Assembly (NCBI GenBank): GCA_900315765.1
Contig: ONAK01000022.1
Location: 1 to 45,270 of the forward strand
DNA from: an uncultured Prevotella sp.
Lineage (GTDB): Bacteria; Bacteroidota; Bacteroidia; Bacteroidales; Bacteroidaceae
Direction: 5' to 3'
DNA length: 45,270 nt
Shown: positions 1 through 11,944 of the stretch, in pieces
How positions within the stretch are numbered: the first letter of the stretch is position 1
Layout: every line of letters begins with the position of its first letter
The notes under the pieces: model-generated
The model's input: only the letters and a program-made list of their open reading frames with translations
Told to the model about the DNA's origin: nothing
Databases searched by the model: none
Translations under genes and position numbers: made by a program

Positions 1-113
1 GTAAAGTCGAGTCAACATGAATTAAAAATAAGTTTAACCCTAGGTCAACCCTTATCACAAATAAGGCTCCAAGTAGTCAACTAAAATCGTTAAACTACAG
101 GAAGTACTGATTG

Positions 114-172
114 TTCCCAGCTTGGGAATCAAATATTCCCACGTTGGGAATGAATTGTTCCCACGTTGGGAA
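114..172. repeat. three tandem 15-bp palindromes, 22-bp period
   Basis: Three copies of TTCCCA-nnn-TGGGAA start at 114, 136 and 158, exactly 22 bp apart, so all lie on the same helical face. The spacer is GCT in the first and CGT in the other two. The array sits just downstream of the permease gene and could be operator sites for a gene left of the window, a transcription-end structure, or a dispersed palindromic repeat. The rest of bases 1-180 holds only a weak CCTTAT/ATAAGG hairpin (50-66). Confidence 0.8.
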
Positions 173-180
173 CAAAAAAC

Positions 181-1074
181 TTATTCTTTAGCTGTTACTA
201 CGGTAACAATGTAGGCACTAATTAACACTAGAGCTCCAGCTACAGGTTTATCCCAAGTTAGGACATCCTGGCCCAGCATGATGGCTACGAACGAGGCGAT
301 GACGGGTTGGAGATTGGTGTAGATAGAAACGGTTGTGGCTTGGAGGTATTTCATAGCAAATGGAATGAGGAAATATCCCAAGGCGGTGGCACCAATAACT
401 ATGAAAGCCATCTCGGCTACGCCATCCCAACCCCACGATGAGGTGTAGAGGGCATTGGCTGAAAGTTCTGGCAATGCGATGGGAACAGTAACGATGGCGG
501 AGATGAGGAACACATATTTCATCTGGGTTACAGGCGAATATTTTGAGGCCACATTGCGGGTGATTATCAGATAGATAGCCCATGTTAGCACACTAAGAAT
601 AGCAAGGCAGATGCCAATAAGATCGTTCTTGCCAGAGCCAAGCGACTGACTCATCAGCACCATCAGGATAGCACCTGCGATACCTAAAAACACGCCAAGC
701 GATTTCATAGGAGTAATCTTCTCGCCAATAGTTAGAGCGGCACAAAGCATCACAGCCACAGGGGTGAGCGTGGCAATGAGCGAGAAGTAAACAGGGCTGG
801 TATAATCGAGCGACCAAGCGGTAAGGGTCTGAGAGATTACGAAGCCTAACAATCCGCCAAACAGTATGGTTATCAGGTCTTTACGCTCAACATGCTCTTT
901 TGGCATAAAGGCGGCAATAAGCCAGAATAATATGCATGCACCAAGTGAGCGCGATGCCATATAACCCATAGGGGTAACCCACTCGTCGAGCAGAAGTTTG
1001 GTTACAGGTACGCCAAGTCCGAAGATGGTGTTGGCAAAGAAAATGGCGCTATGCGCCTGAAGTTTTTTGTTCAT
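181..1074 (-). CDS. EamA/DMT-family permease
   Basis: A 297-residue, very hydrophobic protein with about ten membrane segments in two EamA-type halves, as in the drug/metabolite transporter superfamily. The N-terminal half has the family-like stretch FANTIFGLGVPVTKLLL, and the C-terminal half has a GATALGYFLIPFAMKYL segment. It probably exports a small metabolite across the inner membrane; the substrate cannot be read from sequence. Its start lies 26 bp inside the end of the upstream HExxH gene, so the two are translationally coupled in one operon. Family call is firm, function is not. Confidence 0.9.
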   Translation of the reverse strand: MNKKLQAHSAIFFANTIFGLGVPVTKLLLDEWVTPMGYMASRSLGACILFWLIAAFMPKEHVERKDLITILFGGLLGFVISQTLTAWSLDYTSPVYFSLIATLTPVAVMLCAALTIGEKITPMKSLGVFLGIAGAILMVLMSQSLGSGKNDLIGICLAILSVLTWAIYLIITRNVASKYSPVTQMKYVFLISAIVTVPIALPELSANALYTSSWGWDGVAEMAFIVIGATALGYFLIPFAMKYLQATTVSIYTNLQPVIASFVAIMLGQDVLTWDKPVAGALVLISAYIVTVVTAKE

Positions 1075-1516
1075 ATAGCTTGATTCTTTCTTTTATCGAC
1101 ATTTTGGCGAACTTCCGCCATTCGTTGGCCTCGCCATTAACCAGGTAATCGAGATTGTTCATGTGGCGATAGGCCTCCATCTCAAAGGGATTCAGGAGAT
1201 AGGCACCATGCTTCATCTTGCGATTAGCAGGCAGAGCTCGCAGCCAGTACCATATATATAATAGGTAGAAACGAACCCACGAATCGCCACACGACTGGGC
1301 TTGGCGCAGATGTATCATCTCGTGATTCTTCATCTCCTTATGCTGATCAAAGAGGTCGGCCTCTGCTTGCGATGGCGTGAGGATGTGGCCGAAAAAAGTC
1401 AAGCCCTCAAAACCCTTTCGCATCCAGAAAGAGTTTACCACAGCAGGCATATCTACCACCTTACTTGGACGAACAGCCCGCCACATTATTGGCACCACAC
1501 GAAACATCATCCACAT
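1049..1516 (-). CDS. HExxH-containing hypothetical protein (zincin-like)
   Basis: A basic protein of about 155 residues with the motif NHEMIHLRQAQS, an HExxH that could bind zinc, followed by a hydrophobic FYLLYIWYWL stretch and a later NPFEMEAYRH segment. This HExxH plus downstream E/A/Y pattern suggests a small membrane-associated zincin-like protein, but I do not recognise a named family. The open frame extends upstream to 1579, but the -7 box TAATTTTG (1525-1532, minus strand) rules out those starts. ATG at 1516 fits best; 1510 and 1507 are alternatives. It is the first gene of an operon with the permease. Confidence 0.7.
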   Translation of the reverse strand: MWMMFRVVPIMWRAVRPSKVVDMPAVVNSFWMRKGFEGLTFFGHILTPSQAEADLFDQHKEMKNHEMIHLRQAQSCGDSWVRFYLLYIWYWLRALPANRKMKHGAYLLNPFEMEAYRHMNNLDYLVNGEANEWRKFAKMSIKERIKLYEQKTSGA

Positions 1517-1524
1517 AATGGGTG

Positions 1525-1532
1525 CAAAATTA
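1525..1532 (-). promoter_or_regulatory. -7 box of the HExxH gene
   Basis: TAATTTTG matches Bacteroidetes TAnnTTTG and lies 8 nt from the ATG at 1516, so the transcript would have almost no leader. It is divergent from the ligA promoter 33 bp away. Confidence 0.65.
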
Positions 1533-1564
1533 CTATTTTTTTTGGTTCGTACAAAAAAAAGTAG

Positions 1565-1572
1565 TAAATTTG
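1565..1572 (+). promoter_or_regulatory. -7 box of ligA
   Basis: TAAATTTG matches TAnnTTTG exactly and lies 21 nt before the ligA ATG. The expected transcription start near 1579 leaves an A-rich leader of about 15 nt. Confidence 0.7.
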
Positions 1573-1590
1573 CAACCAATAAAAAAATGA

Positions 1591-4613
<3,023 letters not shown>

Positions 4614-4667
4614 GCTGCAAAAGTAAGTAGAAAAAGCGAAATCGCCAAATAATCAACATAATTTTTG

Positions 4668-4695
4668 TTATTTCTTAATTCTTATTTCTTAATTC
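4668..4695. repeat. perfect 14-bp tandem direct repeat
   Basis: TTATTTCTTAATTC occurs twice head-to-tail (4668-4681, 4682-4695) in the 109-bp divergent promoter region, covering the expected -33 zone of the patatin gene. It may be replication slippage or a repeated regulator site. Confidence 0.7.
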
Positions 4696-4709
4696 TTAAT
4701 TAAATTATT

Positions 4710-4717
4710 TACCTTTG
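4710..4717 (+). promoter_or_regulatory. -7 box of the patatin-trmD operon
   Basis: TACCTTTG is followed by only CACCC before the ATG at 4723. The transcription start should fall on or next to the A of the ATG, implying a leaderless message. Confidence 0.7.
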
Positions 4718-4722
4718 CACCC

Positions 4723-5568
4723 ATGAAAAAAGGACTGGTATTAGAAGGTGGAGCAATGAGAGGGCTGTTCACTGCTGGCATCATCGATGTGATGATGGAG
4801 GCACATGTGGAGCCCGACGGACTGATAGGCGTATCAGCAGGAGCTGCCTTTGGATGTAACTATAAGAGCCGTCAACCAGGGCGCGCCATCCGATATAATA
4901 AAAGGTTTGCACGCGACAAACGCTACTGCAGTTGGCAATCATGGCTCAAAAGTGGCGACCTGTATAACGCAGACTTCGGCTACCACATCATACCTACTCA
5001 ATACGATATCTTCGATGATAAGGCATTCGAAGAGAACCCTATGGAGTTCTACGCCGTATGTACTGATGTGCTGACGGGGAAACCTGTTTACAAGAAACTT
5101 ACGAAGGGCGAACAGCTGACTTACGACTGGATCAGGGCTTCGGCATCGATGCCATTAGCCTCGAAAGTAGTCGAGCTTGAAGGCATGAAAGTTCTTGACG
5201 GAGGTGTAGCTGATTCCATCCCACTTGAATACTTCGAGAACATTGGATACGAGAAGAACCTCGTGATACTCACCCAGCCTGATGGCTACGTAAAGGAGCA
5301 CAATAAACTGATGCCGCTGATGCGCATTGCGCTGAGGAAATATCCCAACATGATTGAAGCTCTAGACAAGCGCCACATCATGTACAACAAGCAGTTGGTG
5401 TATGTTTACCAAGCAGAGGCTGCAGGCCGCGCTTTGGTAATACGCCCAGAATCCCTACTCAAGATTGGGCATATATCGCACAATCCTGATGAAATGCAGT
5501 GTATATACGACATAGGCCGACAGACTGGCATGAAATATATAGAGAGAATTAAAGCATTTTTTAGATGA
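4723..5568 (+). CDS. patatin-like phospholipase
   Basis: A 281-residue patatin-family serine hydrolase, likely a cytoplasmic or membrane-associated lipase/acyl hydrolase. The oxyanion-hole loop GGAMRG is at residues 9-14, the nucleophile motif GVSAG has Ser38, and the catalytic aspartate sits in the DGG of [14 protein letters not shown] (about residue 160). The region with [22 protein letters not shown] resembles the bacterial YjjU/YlbK type. The substrate is unknown. It overlaps trmD by 4 bp (ATGA), so the two form an operon. Confidence 0.93.
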   Translation: MKKGLVLEGGAMRGLFTAGIIDVMMEAHVEPDGLIGVSAGAAFGCNYKSRQPGRAIRYNKRFARDKRYCSWQSWLKSGDLYNADFGYHIIPTQYDIFDDKAFEENPMEFYAVCTDVLTGKPVYKKLTKGEQLTYDWIRASASMPLASKVVELEGMKVLDGGVADSIPLEYFENIGYEKNLVILTQPDGYVKEHNKLMPLMRIALRKYPNMIEALDKRHIMYNKQLVYVYQAEAAGRALVIRPESLLKIGHISHNPDEMQCIYDIGRQTGMKYIERIKAFFR

Positions 5569-6245
5569 GAATAGACATTATAACCGTACTGCCAGAGATG
5601 CTGGAAGGATTTGTACACGAGTCGATTCTGGCCAGAGCAGAAAAGAAGGGATTAGCCGAAATCCGTTTACATAATCTACGTGACTACACGCTTGACAAAT
5701 GGCGCCGTGTTGACGACTACCCATACGGCGGCAGCGCTGGTATGGTGATGCAGTGCGAGCCTATAGACCGCTGCATAACAGCACTTAAAGAAGAACGCGA
5801 CTACGATGAAGTAATCTTTACATCGCCAGATGGTGAACGTTTCGACCAACACATGGCCAACGAGCTTTCGCTGAAAGGAAATCTTATCATTCTGGCTGGT
5901 CATTATAAAGGTATCGACCAGCGCATACGCGAACATCTTATAACTAAAGAAATTTCTATTGGTGATTTTGTGCTGACGGGTGGTGAGCTGGTAGCAGCCA
6001 TGATTGCCGACGCCATCGTACGTGTTGTTCCTGGTGTTATTGGCGACGAGCAGAGTGCTTTGAGCGATTGTTTCCAGGACGACATACTCGCAGCACCTAT
6101 CTATACCCGCCCTGCAGACTACAAAGGATGGAAAGTGCCAGAGATTCTGCTTAGCGGTAACGAAGCCAAAATACGTGAATGGGAGTTTGAGCAAGCTATG
6201 GAGCGCACCCGTCGCCTCCGTCCCGACCTCTTGAAAGAAAAATAG
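5565..6245 (+). CDS. trmD: tRNA (guanine-N1)-methyltransferase TrmD
   Basis: A 226-residue protein with the TrmD start [13 protein letters not shown] and the SPOUT trefoil-knot SAM-binding region [12 protein letters not shown]...[15 protein letters not shown]. It methylates N1 of G37 in tRNAs reading CNN-type codons to prevent frameshifting. The usual CGRYEGID segment reads AGHYKGID here, a variation I believe is common in Bacteroidetes. Length is normal. It is the second gene after the patatin gene and ends just before a nested inverted repeat that should end transcription. Confidence 0.96.
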   Translation: MRIDIITVLPEMLEGFVHESILARAEKKGLAEIRLHNLRDYTLDKWRRVDDYPYGGSAGMVMQCEPIDRCITALKEERDYDEVIFTSPDGERFDQHMANELSLKGNLIILAGHYKGIDQRIREHLITKEISIGDFVLTGGELVAAMIADAIVRVVPGVIGDEQSALSDCFQDDILAAPIYTRPADYKGWKVPEILLSGNEAKIREWEFEQAMERTRRLRPDLLKEK

Positions 6246-6253
6246 TTTTTTGG

Positions 6254-6353
6254 GGCACGGATTAACGCTGCTTTTTAAAGATAAAAAAACACGGCTTAGC
6301 TGCAATACTAAAGCCGTGTCTTTAATTTATTTAAAGCTGTGATAATCCGTGCC
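6254..6353. terminator. nested inverted repeats between convergent trmD and trpS
   Basis: Outer arms GGCACGGATTA (6254-6264) and TAATCCGTGCC (6343-6353) are perfect complements. They enclose a second perfect pair, ACACGGCTT (6289-6297) and AAGCCGTGT (6311-6319), followed by a T-rich stretch and preceded by A-runs. The inner hairpin looks like a bidirectional terminator for the convergent genes. The outer arms add a further layer typical of a small dispersed palindromic element. Confidence 0.75.
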
Positions 6354-6358
6354 TAAAA

Positions 6359-7489
<1,131 letters not shown>

Positions 7490-7564
7490 TTATTTTTTTA
7501 GACAAAAAGAACAAAAAGAACAAAAAAATATATGTTCTTCTATACATATGTCTAGAAAAATATG

Positions 7565-7572
7565 TATCTTTG
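7565..7572 (+). promoter_or_regulatory. -7 box of the pepP operon
   Basis: TATCTTTG, an exact TAnnTTTG match, 36 nt before the pepP ATG and divergent from trpS. Confidence 0.65.
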
Positions 7573-7608
7573 CCGACAAATTGAATAATAATAACGTATT
7601 TTCAACAA

Positions 7609-9000
7609 ATGTTTAGCATAGATACATACATAAGAAGACGTCAGGAACTTAAAAAACTGGTAGGAAAAGGAGTTATAGTTTTGTTTGGTAACAACGACTC
7701 GCCAGCCAATTATCCCGCTAACGCTTACGCCCCGATGAGACAAGACTCATCATTTCTATATTACTTTGGGCAGCACCGCGACGGACTCGTTGGTGTGATT
7801 GATATCGACAACGATCAGGAGATGATCTTTGGCGACGACATCGATGTAGAGGATATTGTTTGGATGGGCTTTACTCCATCGGTAGCCGATCTGGCAGCCG
7901 AGGTAGGCGTCAAGAAGACAGCCCCTATGAAGGAATTGGCAAAGATTTGCAACCCTCAGCGCGAAGTTCACTTCCTTCCTCCTTATCGATTCGACACCAA
8001 GATTCAGATTATGGATCTGCTTGGCATACATCCTTCGAAGCAAAAAGAGGCCGCATCGCTTAAACTGATTCAAGCTGTAGTAAAAATGCGCTCAACTAAG
8101 GAGCCACAGGAAATTGAGGCTATCGAACGTGCTTGCGAGGTGGGCTATGCGATGCACACTACAGCTCAATTGCTGATACGTCCAGGCGTTACAGAGCGAT
8201 TCGTTGCCGGACAGGTTGATGGCATCGCTCGCAGTTTGGCTCAGGGCAACAGTTTTGCCACCATCTTCAGCCAGCATGGCGAAATCATGCACGGCAATCC
8301 TTCAGGCAACAAACTGGAGGCTGGACGCTTGGCACTCTGCGATGCAGGATGCGAACTCGACGACTACTGCTCTGATCACACCCGCACCATGCCTGTAACA
8401 GGTAAGTTTTCCCAGCGCCAACTGGAAATCTACTCCATCGTAGAGGCCTGTCACGACTACGCCATCGAGGTGGCTAAACCTGGTGTAAAATATATGGATG
8501 TTCACTTTGCTGTTTGTCGCATGATGACAGAACGCCTGAAAGAACTCGGGCTGATGAAGGGCGACACCGACGAGGCTGTAGCAGCAGGTGCCCACGCCAT
8601 GTTCCTGCCTCACGGACTGGGCCACATGATGGGTATGGACGTTCACGATATGGAAGGTCTGGGCCAGATATATGTAGGCTTTGATGAAGAGACTCGTCCG
8701 AACCTTGAGCAGTTTGGTACTAACTGCCTGCGTATGGGGCGCAAGCTCGAAGAGGGCTTTGTGATTACCGACGAGCCAGGTATCTACTTCATTCCACAAC
8801 TCATCGACGAGTGGAAGGCAAGCGGACACTGCAAGGAGTTCCTGAATTTCGAGAAACTCGAGACCTACAAGGACTTTGGCGGAATCCGCATTGAGGACGA
8901 CATCCTGATTACCAAGGACGGATGCCGATTCCTTGGCACCAAACGAATTCCTTATCACCCCAAGGATGTTGAGGAGTTTATGGCAACGAATAATCAATAA
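7609..9000 (+). CDS. pepP: Xaa-Pro aminopeptidase (M24B, PepP type)
   Basis: A 463-residue metallopeptidase that removes N-terminal residues before proline. The N-terminal creatinase-like domain covers about residues 1-170. The pita-bread domain keeps the dinuclear metal ligands: the two aspartates in CDAGCELDDYCSDHTRT, the histidine in HGLGHMMGMDVHD, and glutamates in DEPGIYF and GGIRIEDD. There is no signal peptide, so it is cytoplasmic. Only 17 bp separate it from the exported aminopeptidase C gene, suggesting a peptide-utilisation operon. Confidence 0.95.
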   Translation: MFSIDTYIRRRQELKKLVGKGVIVLFGNNDSPANYPANAYAPMRQDSSFLYYFGQHRDGLVGVIDIDNDQEMIFGDDIDVEDIVWMGFTPSVADLAAEVGVKKTAPMKELAKICNPQREVHFLPPYRFDTKIQIMDLLGIHPSKQKEAASLKLIQAVVKMRSTKEPQEIEAIERACEVGYAMHTTAQLLIRPGVTERFVAGQVDGIARSLAQGNSFATIFSQHGEIMHGNPSGNKLEAGRLALCDAGCELDDYCSDHTRTMPVTGKFSQRQLEIYSIVEACHDYAIEVAKPGVKYMDVHFAVCRMMTERLKELGLMKGDTDEAVAAGAHAMFLPHGLGHMMGMDVHDMEGLGQIYVGFDEETRPNLEQFGTNCLRMGRKLEEGFVITDEPGIYFIPQLIDEWKASGHCKEFLNFEKLETYKDFGGIRIEDDILITKDGCRFLGTKRIPYHPKDVEEFMATNNQ

Positions 9001-9017
9001 TAAAAATAAAAAAAGAA

Positions 9018-10223
9018 ATGAAGAAGATTTTTACACTCGCACTCGTGGCAATGGTTGCCCTGAGTGTTTCAGCAGCTAAAAAGAAGGCTGCAAACAAGGA
9101 TGCTAACAAGCCTGTATTCACTGTGATTAAGGAGAATCCTATCACAAGCATTAAGAACCAGAACCGTTCAGGTACGTGCTGGAACTTCTCTACCCTCTCA
9201 TTCTTCGAGGCTGAGGTACTGAAAGCTACAGGCAAGACTTACGACTTTGATGAGGCATTTGTTGAGAACAAGACCTATATGGAGCGCGCCATTCAGGTGG
9301 TTCGCTACCACGGCGACTGCCAGTTTGCCCAGGGTGGTTCAGCAGAGGACGTTCTGTCTACAATGAAGACTCACGGCATCATCCCTGAGGGTATCATGCC
9401 TTTCGCAGGTTCGCTGTATGGTGACTCACTGAACAACTTCAACGAGTTCTTCTCACTCCTCGAGCCATACGTAGCAGCAGTTGCCAAGAGCAACGCTAAG
9501 AAACTGTCTACACAGTGGAAGGTTGGTTTCCAGGGTATTCTCGATGCATACCTTGGCAAGTGTCCTGAGAAGTTCACTTTCGAGGGCAAGGAGTACACTC
9601 CAAAGAGCTTCATGGCTTCACTGGGCATTAACCTCGACGATTATGTATCAATCACCAGCTATACCCACCACCCATTCTACACCACATTTGCAGTAGAAGT
9701 GCAGGACAACTGGCGTTTCCCACAGAGCTACAACGTTCCTATGGACGAGATGATGCGTATTATCGATAACGCTGTTGAGAATGGTTATACCGTAGCTTGG
9801 GGCGGCGATGTATCAGAAGAGGGTTTCACACGTAATGGTCTGGCCTATGCTGTAGACGGTAAGGCTACACAGAGTCTCGCTGGTAGCGATATGGCTCGCT
9901 GGCTTAACCTTTCACAGGATAAGAAACGTAACATCATCGACTCACTGGGTTGCAAGGTTCCTGAGATTGTTGCTACACAGGAGCTGCGCCAGGAGCGTTT
10001 CGACAACTGGGAGCTGACCGACGATCACGGCATGCTTATCTATGGTGTAGCCAAGGATCAGAACGGTAAAGAGTACTACATGGTAAAGAACTCATGGGGT
10101 GAGACTGGTGCTTATAAGGGTATTTGGTATATGACCAAGACTTTCATCGCAGCAAACACGATGGATTTCCTTATCAATAAGAACGCTATTCCTGCTGATA
10201 TTCGTAAAAAGCTTGGTATCTAA
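9018..10223 (+). CDS. exported aminopeptidase C (C1B papain-like peptidase)
   Basis: A 401-residue papain-fold peptidase of the bleomycin hydrolase/PepC type. The first 20 residues (MKKIFTLALVAMVALSVSAA) are a signal peptide, so it acts outside the cytoplasm, unlike classical PepC. The active-site cysteine is Cys54 in SGTCWNFSTLSFFE, and His and Asn appear in DDHGMLIYG and VKNSWGE. It follows pepP by 17 bp, and its stop overlaps the recJ start by one base. A second, diverged copy lies at 18,227-19,630. Confidence 0.93.
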   Translation: MKKIFTLALVAMVALSVSAAKKKAANKDANKPVFTVIKENPITSIKNQNRSGTCWNFSTLSFFEAEVLKATGKTYDFDEAFVENKTYMERAIQVVRYHGDCQFAQGGSAEDVLSTMKTHGIIPEGIMPFAGSLYGDSLNNFNEFFSLLEPYVAAVAKSNAKKLSTQWKVGFQGILDAYLGKCPEKFTFEGKEYTPKSFMASLGINLDDYVSITSYTHHPFYTTFAVEVQDNWRFPQSYNVPMDEMMRIIDNAVENGYTVAWGGDVSEEGFTRNGLAYAVDGKATQSLAGSDMARWLNLSQDKKRNIIDSLGCKVPEIVATQELRQERFDNWELTDDHGMLIYGVAKDQNGKEYYMVKNSWGETGAYKGIWYMTKTFIAANTMDFLINKNAIPADIRKKLGI

Positions 10224-11944
10224 TGCATTTCAAATGGAATTACCAACCACCTACATCAGAACAACAGACGGCGGCTAAGGAGCTTGGAGAGAAAATCGGC
10301 ATGAGTCCGATACTCGCCAACCTCCTTATTCAGCGAGGCATCAAAACGGAGAGCGCAGCCAAGCGCTTCTTCCGTCCGATGCTAAACGAGCTGATTGATC
10401 CGTTCCTGATGAACGACATGGATGTGGCGGTAGACCGACTCAACGATGCGATGGGGCGCAAAGAGCGCATCATGGTCTACGGCGACTACGATGTCGATGG
10501 ATGTACGGCGGTAGCTTTGGTGTACAAATTCCTGCAGCAGTTCTACTCAAATATCGAATATTACATCCCCGATCGTTACGAAGAGGGATATGGTATCAGT
10601 AAGAAAGCATTGGACTATGCAGCTGAAAAAGGCATCAAGCTGATAATAGTACTCGACTGCGGTATTAAGGCTATCGAAGAGATTGCCTATGCCAAGAGTC
10701 TGGGCATAGATTTCATCATCTGCGACCACCATGTGCCAGATGATGAGTTGCCTGATGCTGTCGCGATTCTTAACCCCAAGCGCGTTGATTCCACCTACCC
10801 ATTCAAGCATCTCTGCGGATGTGGCGTAGGTTTCAAACTCATGCAGGCTTTTGCAAAGAATAACGGTATTCCATTCTCACGCCTCATACCACTACTTGAT
10901 TTCTGCGCTGTAAGTATAGCTGCAGACATCGTGCCTATCATGGGCGAAAACCGTATTCTGGCTTATCACGGACTGAAACAGCTCAACCAGAGTCCTTCTG
11001 TTGGACTAAAGGCTATCATCGACATCTGTGGTCTTACAGGCCGCGAGATAACCATGAGCGATATCGTATTTAAGATAGGTCCGCGTATTAACGCTTCAGG
11101 ACGCATGCAGAATGGCACCGAAGCTGTTGATTTGTTGGTAGAGAAAGATTTGCAGAAAGCACTTGCTGAAGCTAACCATATTAATGAGTATAACGAGCAG
11201 CGAAAGGATGTTGACAAACAGATGACCGAAGAGGCTAACCAGATAGTTGAAAAGCTGGAAAGCCAGAAGCATCACGCCAGCATTGTGCTCTACGACGAGA
11301 ACTGGAAGAAGGGTGTCATCGGTATTGTAGCCTCACGCCTCACTGAGCTTTATTATCGCCCAACGGTTGTGCTAACTAAGTTCAACGGTCTGGCCACAGG
11401 TTCTGCACGAAGCGTAGCCGGATATGATGTCTATGATGCTATCAAGAGCTGTCGCGATCTGCTCGAGAACTTTGGCGGCCATACTTATGCTGTGGGCCTT
11501 TCGCTTAAAATCGAGAATATCCCTGAGTTCCGCAGCCGTTTCCAGAAGTACGTGATGGAGCACATACAGCCCGAACAGACAGAGGCTACGCTCGATATTG
11601 ATGCTGTTATCGACTTTAAGGACATTACCAAGCGTTTGCACAACGACTTGAAGAAGTTTGCACCTCATGGACCAGATAATCCAAAGCCATTGTTCTGCAC
11701 ACGCAATGTTTACGATTACGGCACCTCGAAGGTTGTTGGGCGCCAGCAGGAGCACATCAAACTTGAGCTGGTTGACTCCAAGTCGAGCAATGTGCTCAAT
11801 GGCATCGCCTTTGGTCAGAGCGGTTCTGCACGCTACATCAAATCTAAGCGTTCGTTCGATATTGTCTACACCATAGAAGATAATATCTACAAGCGCACTG
11901 AGGTTCAATTACAGATAGAAGATATTCAGCCTTCTGAGGAGTGA
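10223..11944 (+). CDS. recJ: single-strand-specific exonuclease RecJ
   Basis: A 573-residue DHH-family 5'-3' single-strand DNA exonuclease used in recombination and mismatch repair. Metal-binding motifs are visible: VYGDYDVDGCTA (motif I), VLDCG (II), CDHH (III, the DHH signature) and the DHHA1 motif GGHTYAVGLSL. A C-terminal OB domain completes the protein. The ATG shares one base with the preceding stop (TAATG) and the end overlaps the recQ GTG start, so recJ and recQ are translationally coupled. Confidence 0.96.
   Translation: MHFKWNYQPPTSEQQTAAKELGEKIGMSPILANLLIQRGIKTESAAKRFFRPMLNELIDPFLMNDMDVAVDRLNDAMGRKERIMVYGDYDVDGCTAVALVYKFLQQFYSNIEYYIPDRYEEGYGISKKALDYAAEKGIKLIIVLDCGIKAIEEIAYAKSLGIDFIICDHHVPDDELPDAVAILNPKRVDSTYPFKHLCGCGVGFKLMQAFAKNNGIPFSRLIPLLDFCAVSIAADIVPIMGENRILAYHGLKQLNQSPSVGLKAIIDICGLTGREITMSDIVFKIGPRINASGRMQNGTEAVDLLVEKDLQKALAEANHINEYNEQRKDVDKQMTEEANQIVEKLESQKHHASIVLYDENWKKGVIGIVASRLTELYYRPTVVLTKFNGLATGSARSVAGYDVYDAIKSCRDLLENFGGHTYAVGLSLKIENIPEFRSRFQKYVMEHIQPEQTEATLDIDAVIDFKDITKRLHNDLKKFAPHGPDNPKPLFCTRNVYDYGTSKVVGRQQEHIKLELVDSKSSNVLNGIAFGQSGSARYIKSKRSFDIVYTIEDNIYKRTEVQLQIEDIQPSEE

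Noticed and set aside
114-172. CRISPR array
   Set aside because: Only three 15-bp palindromes with 7-bp spacers; far too short for repeats and spacers, and no cas genes.
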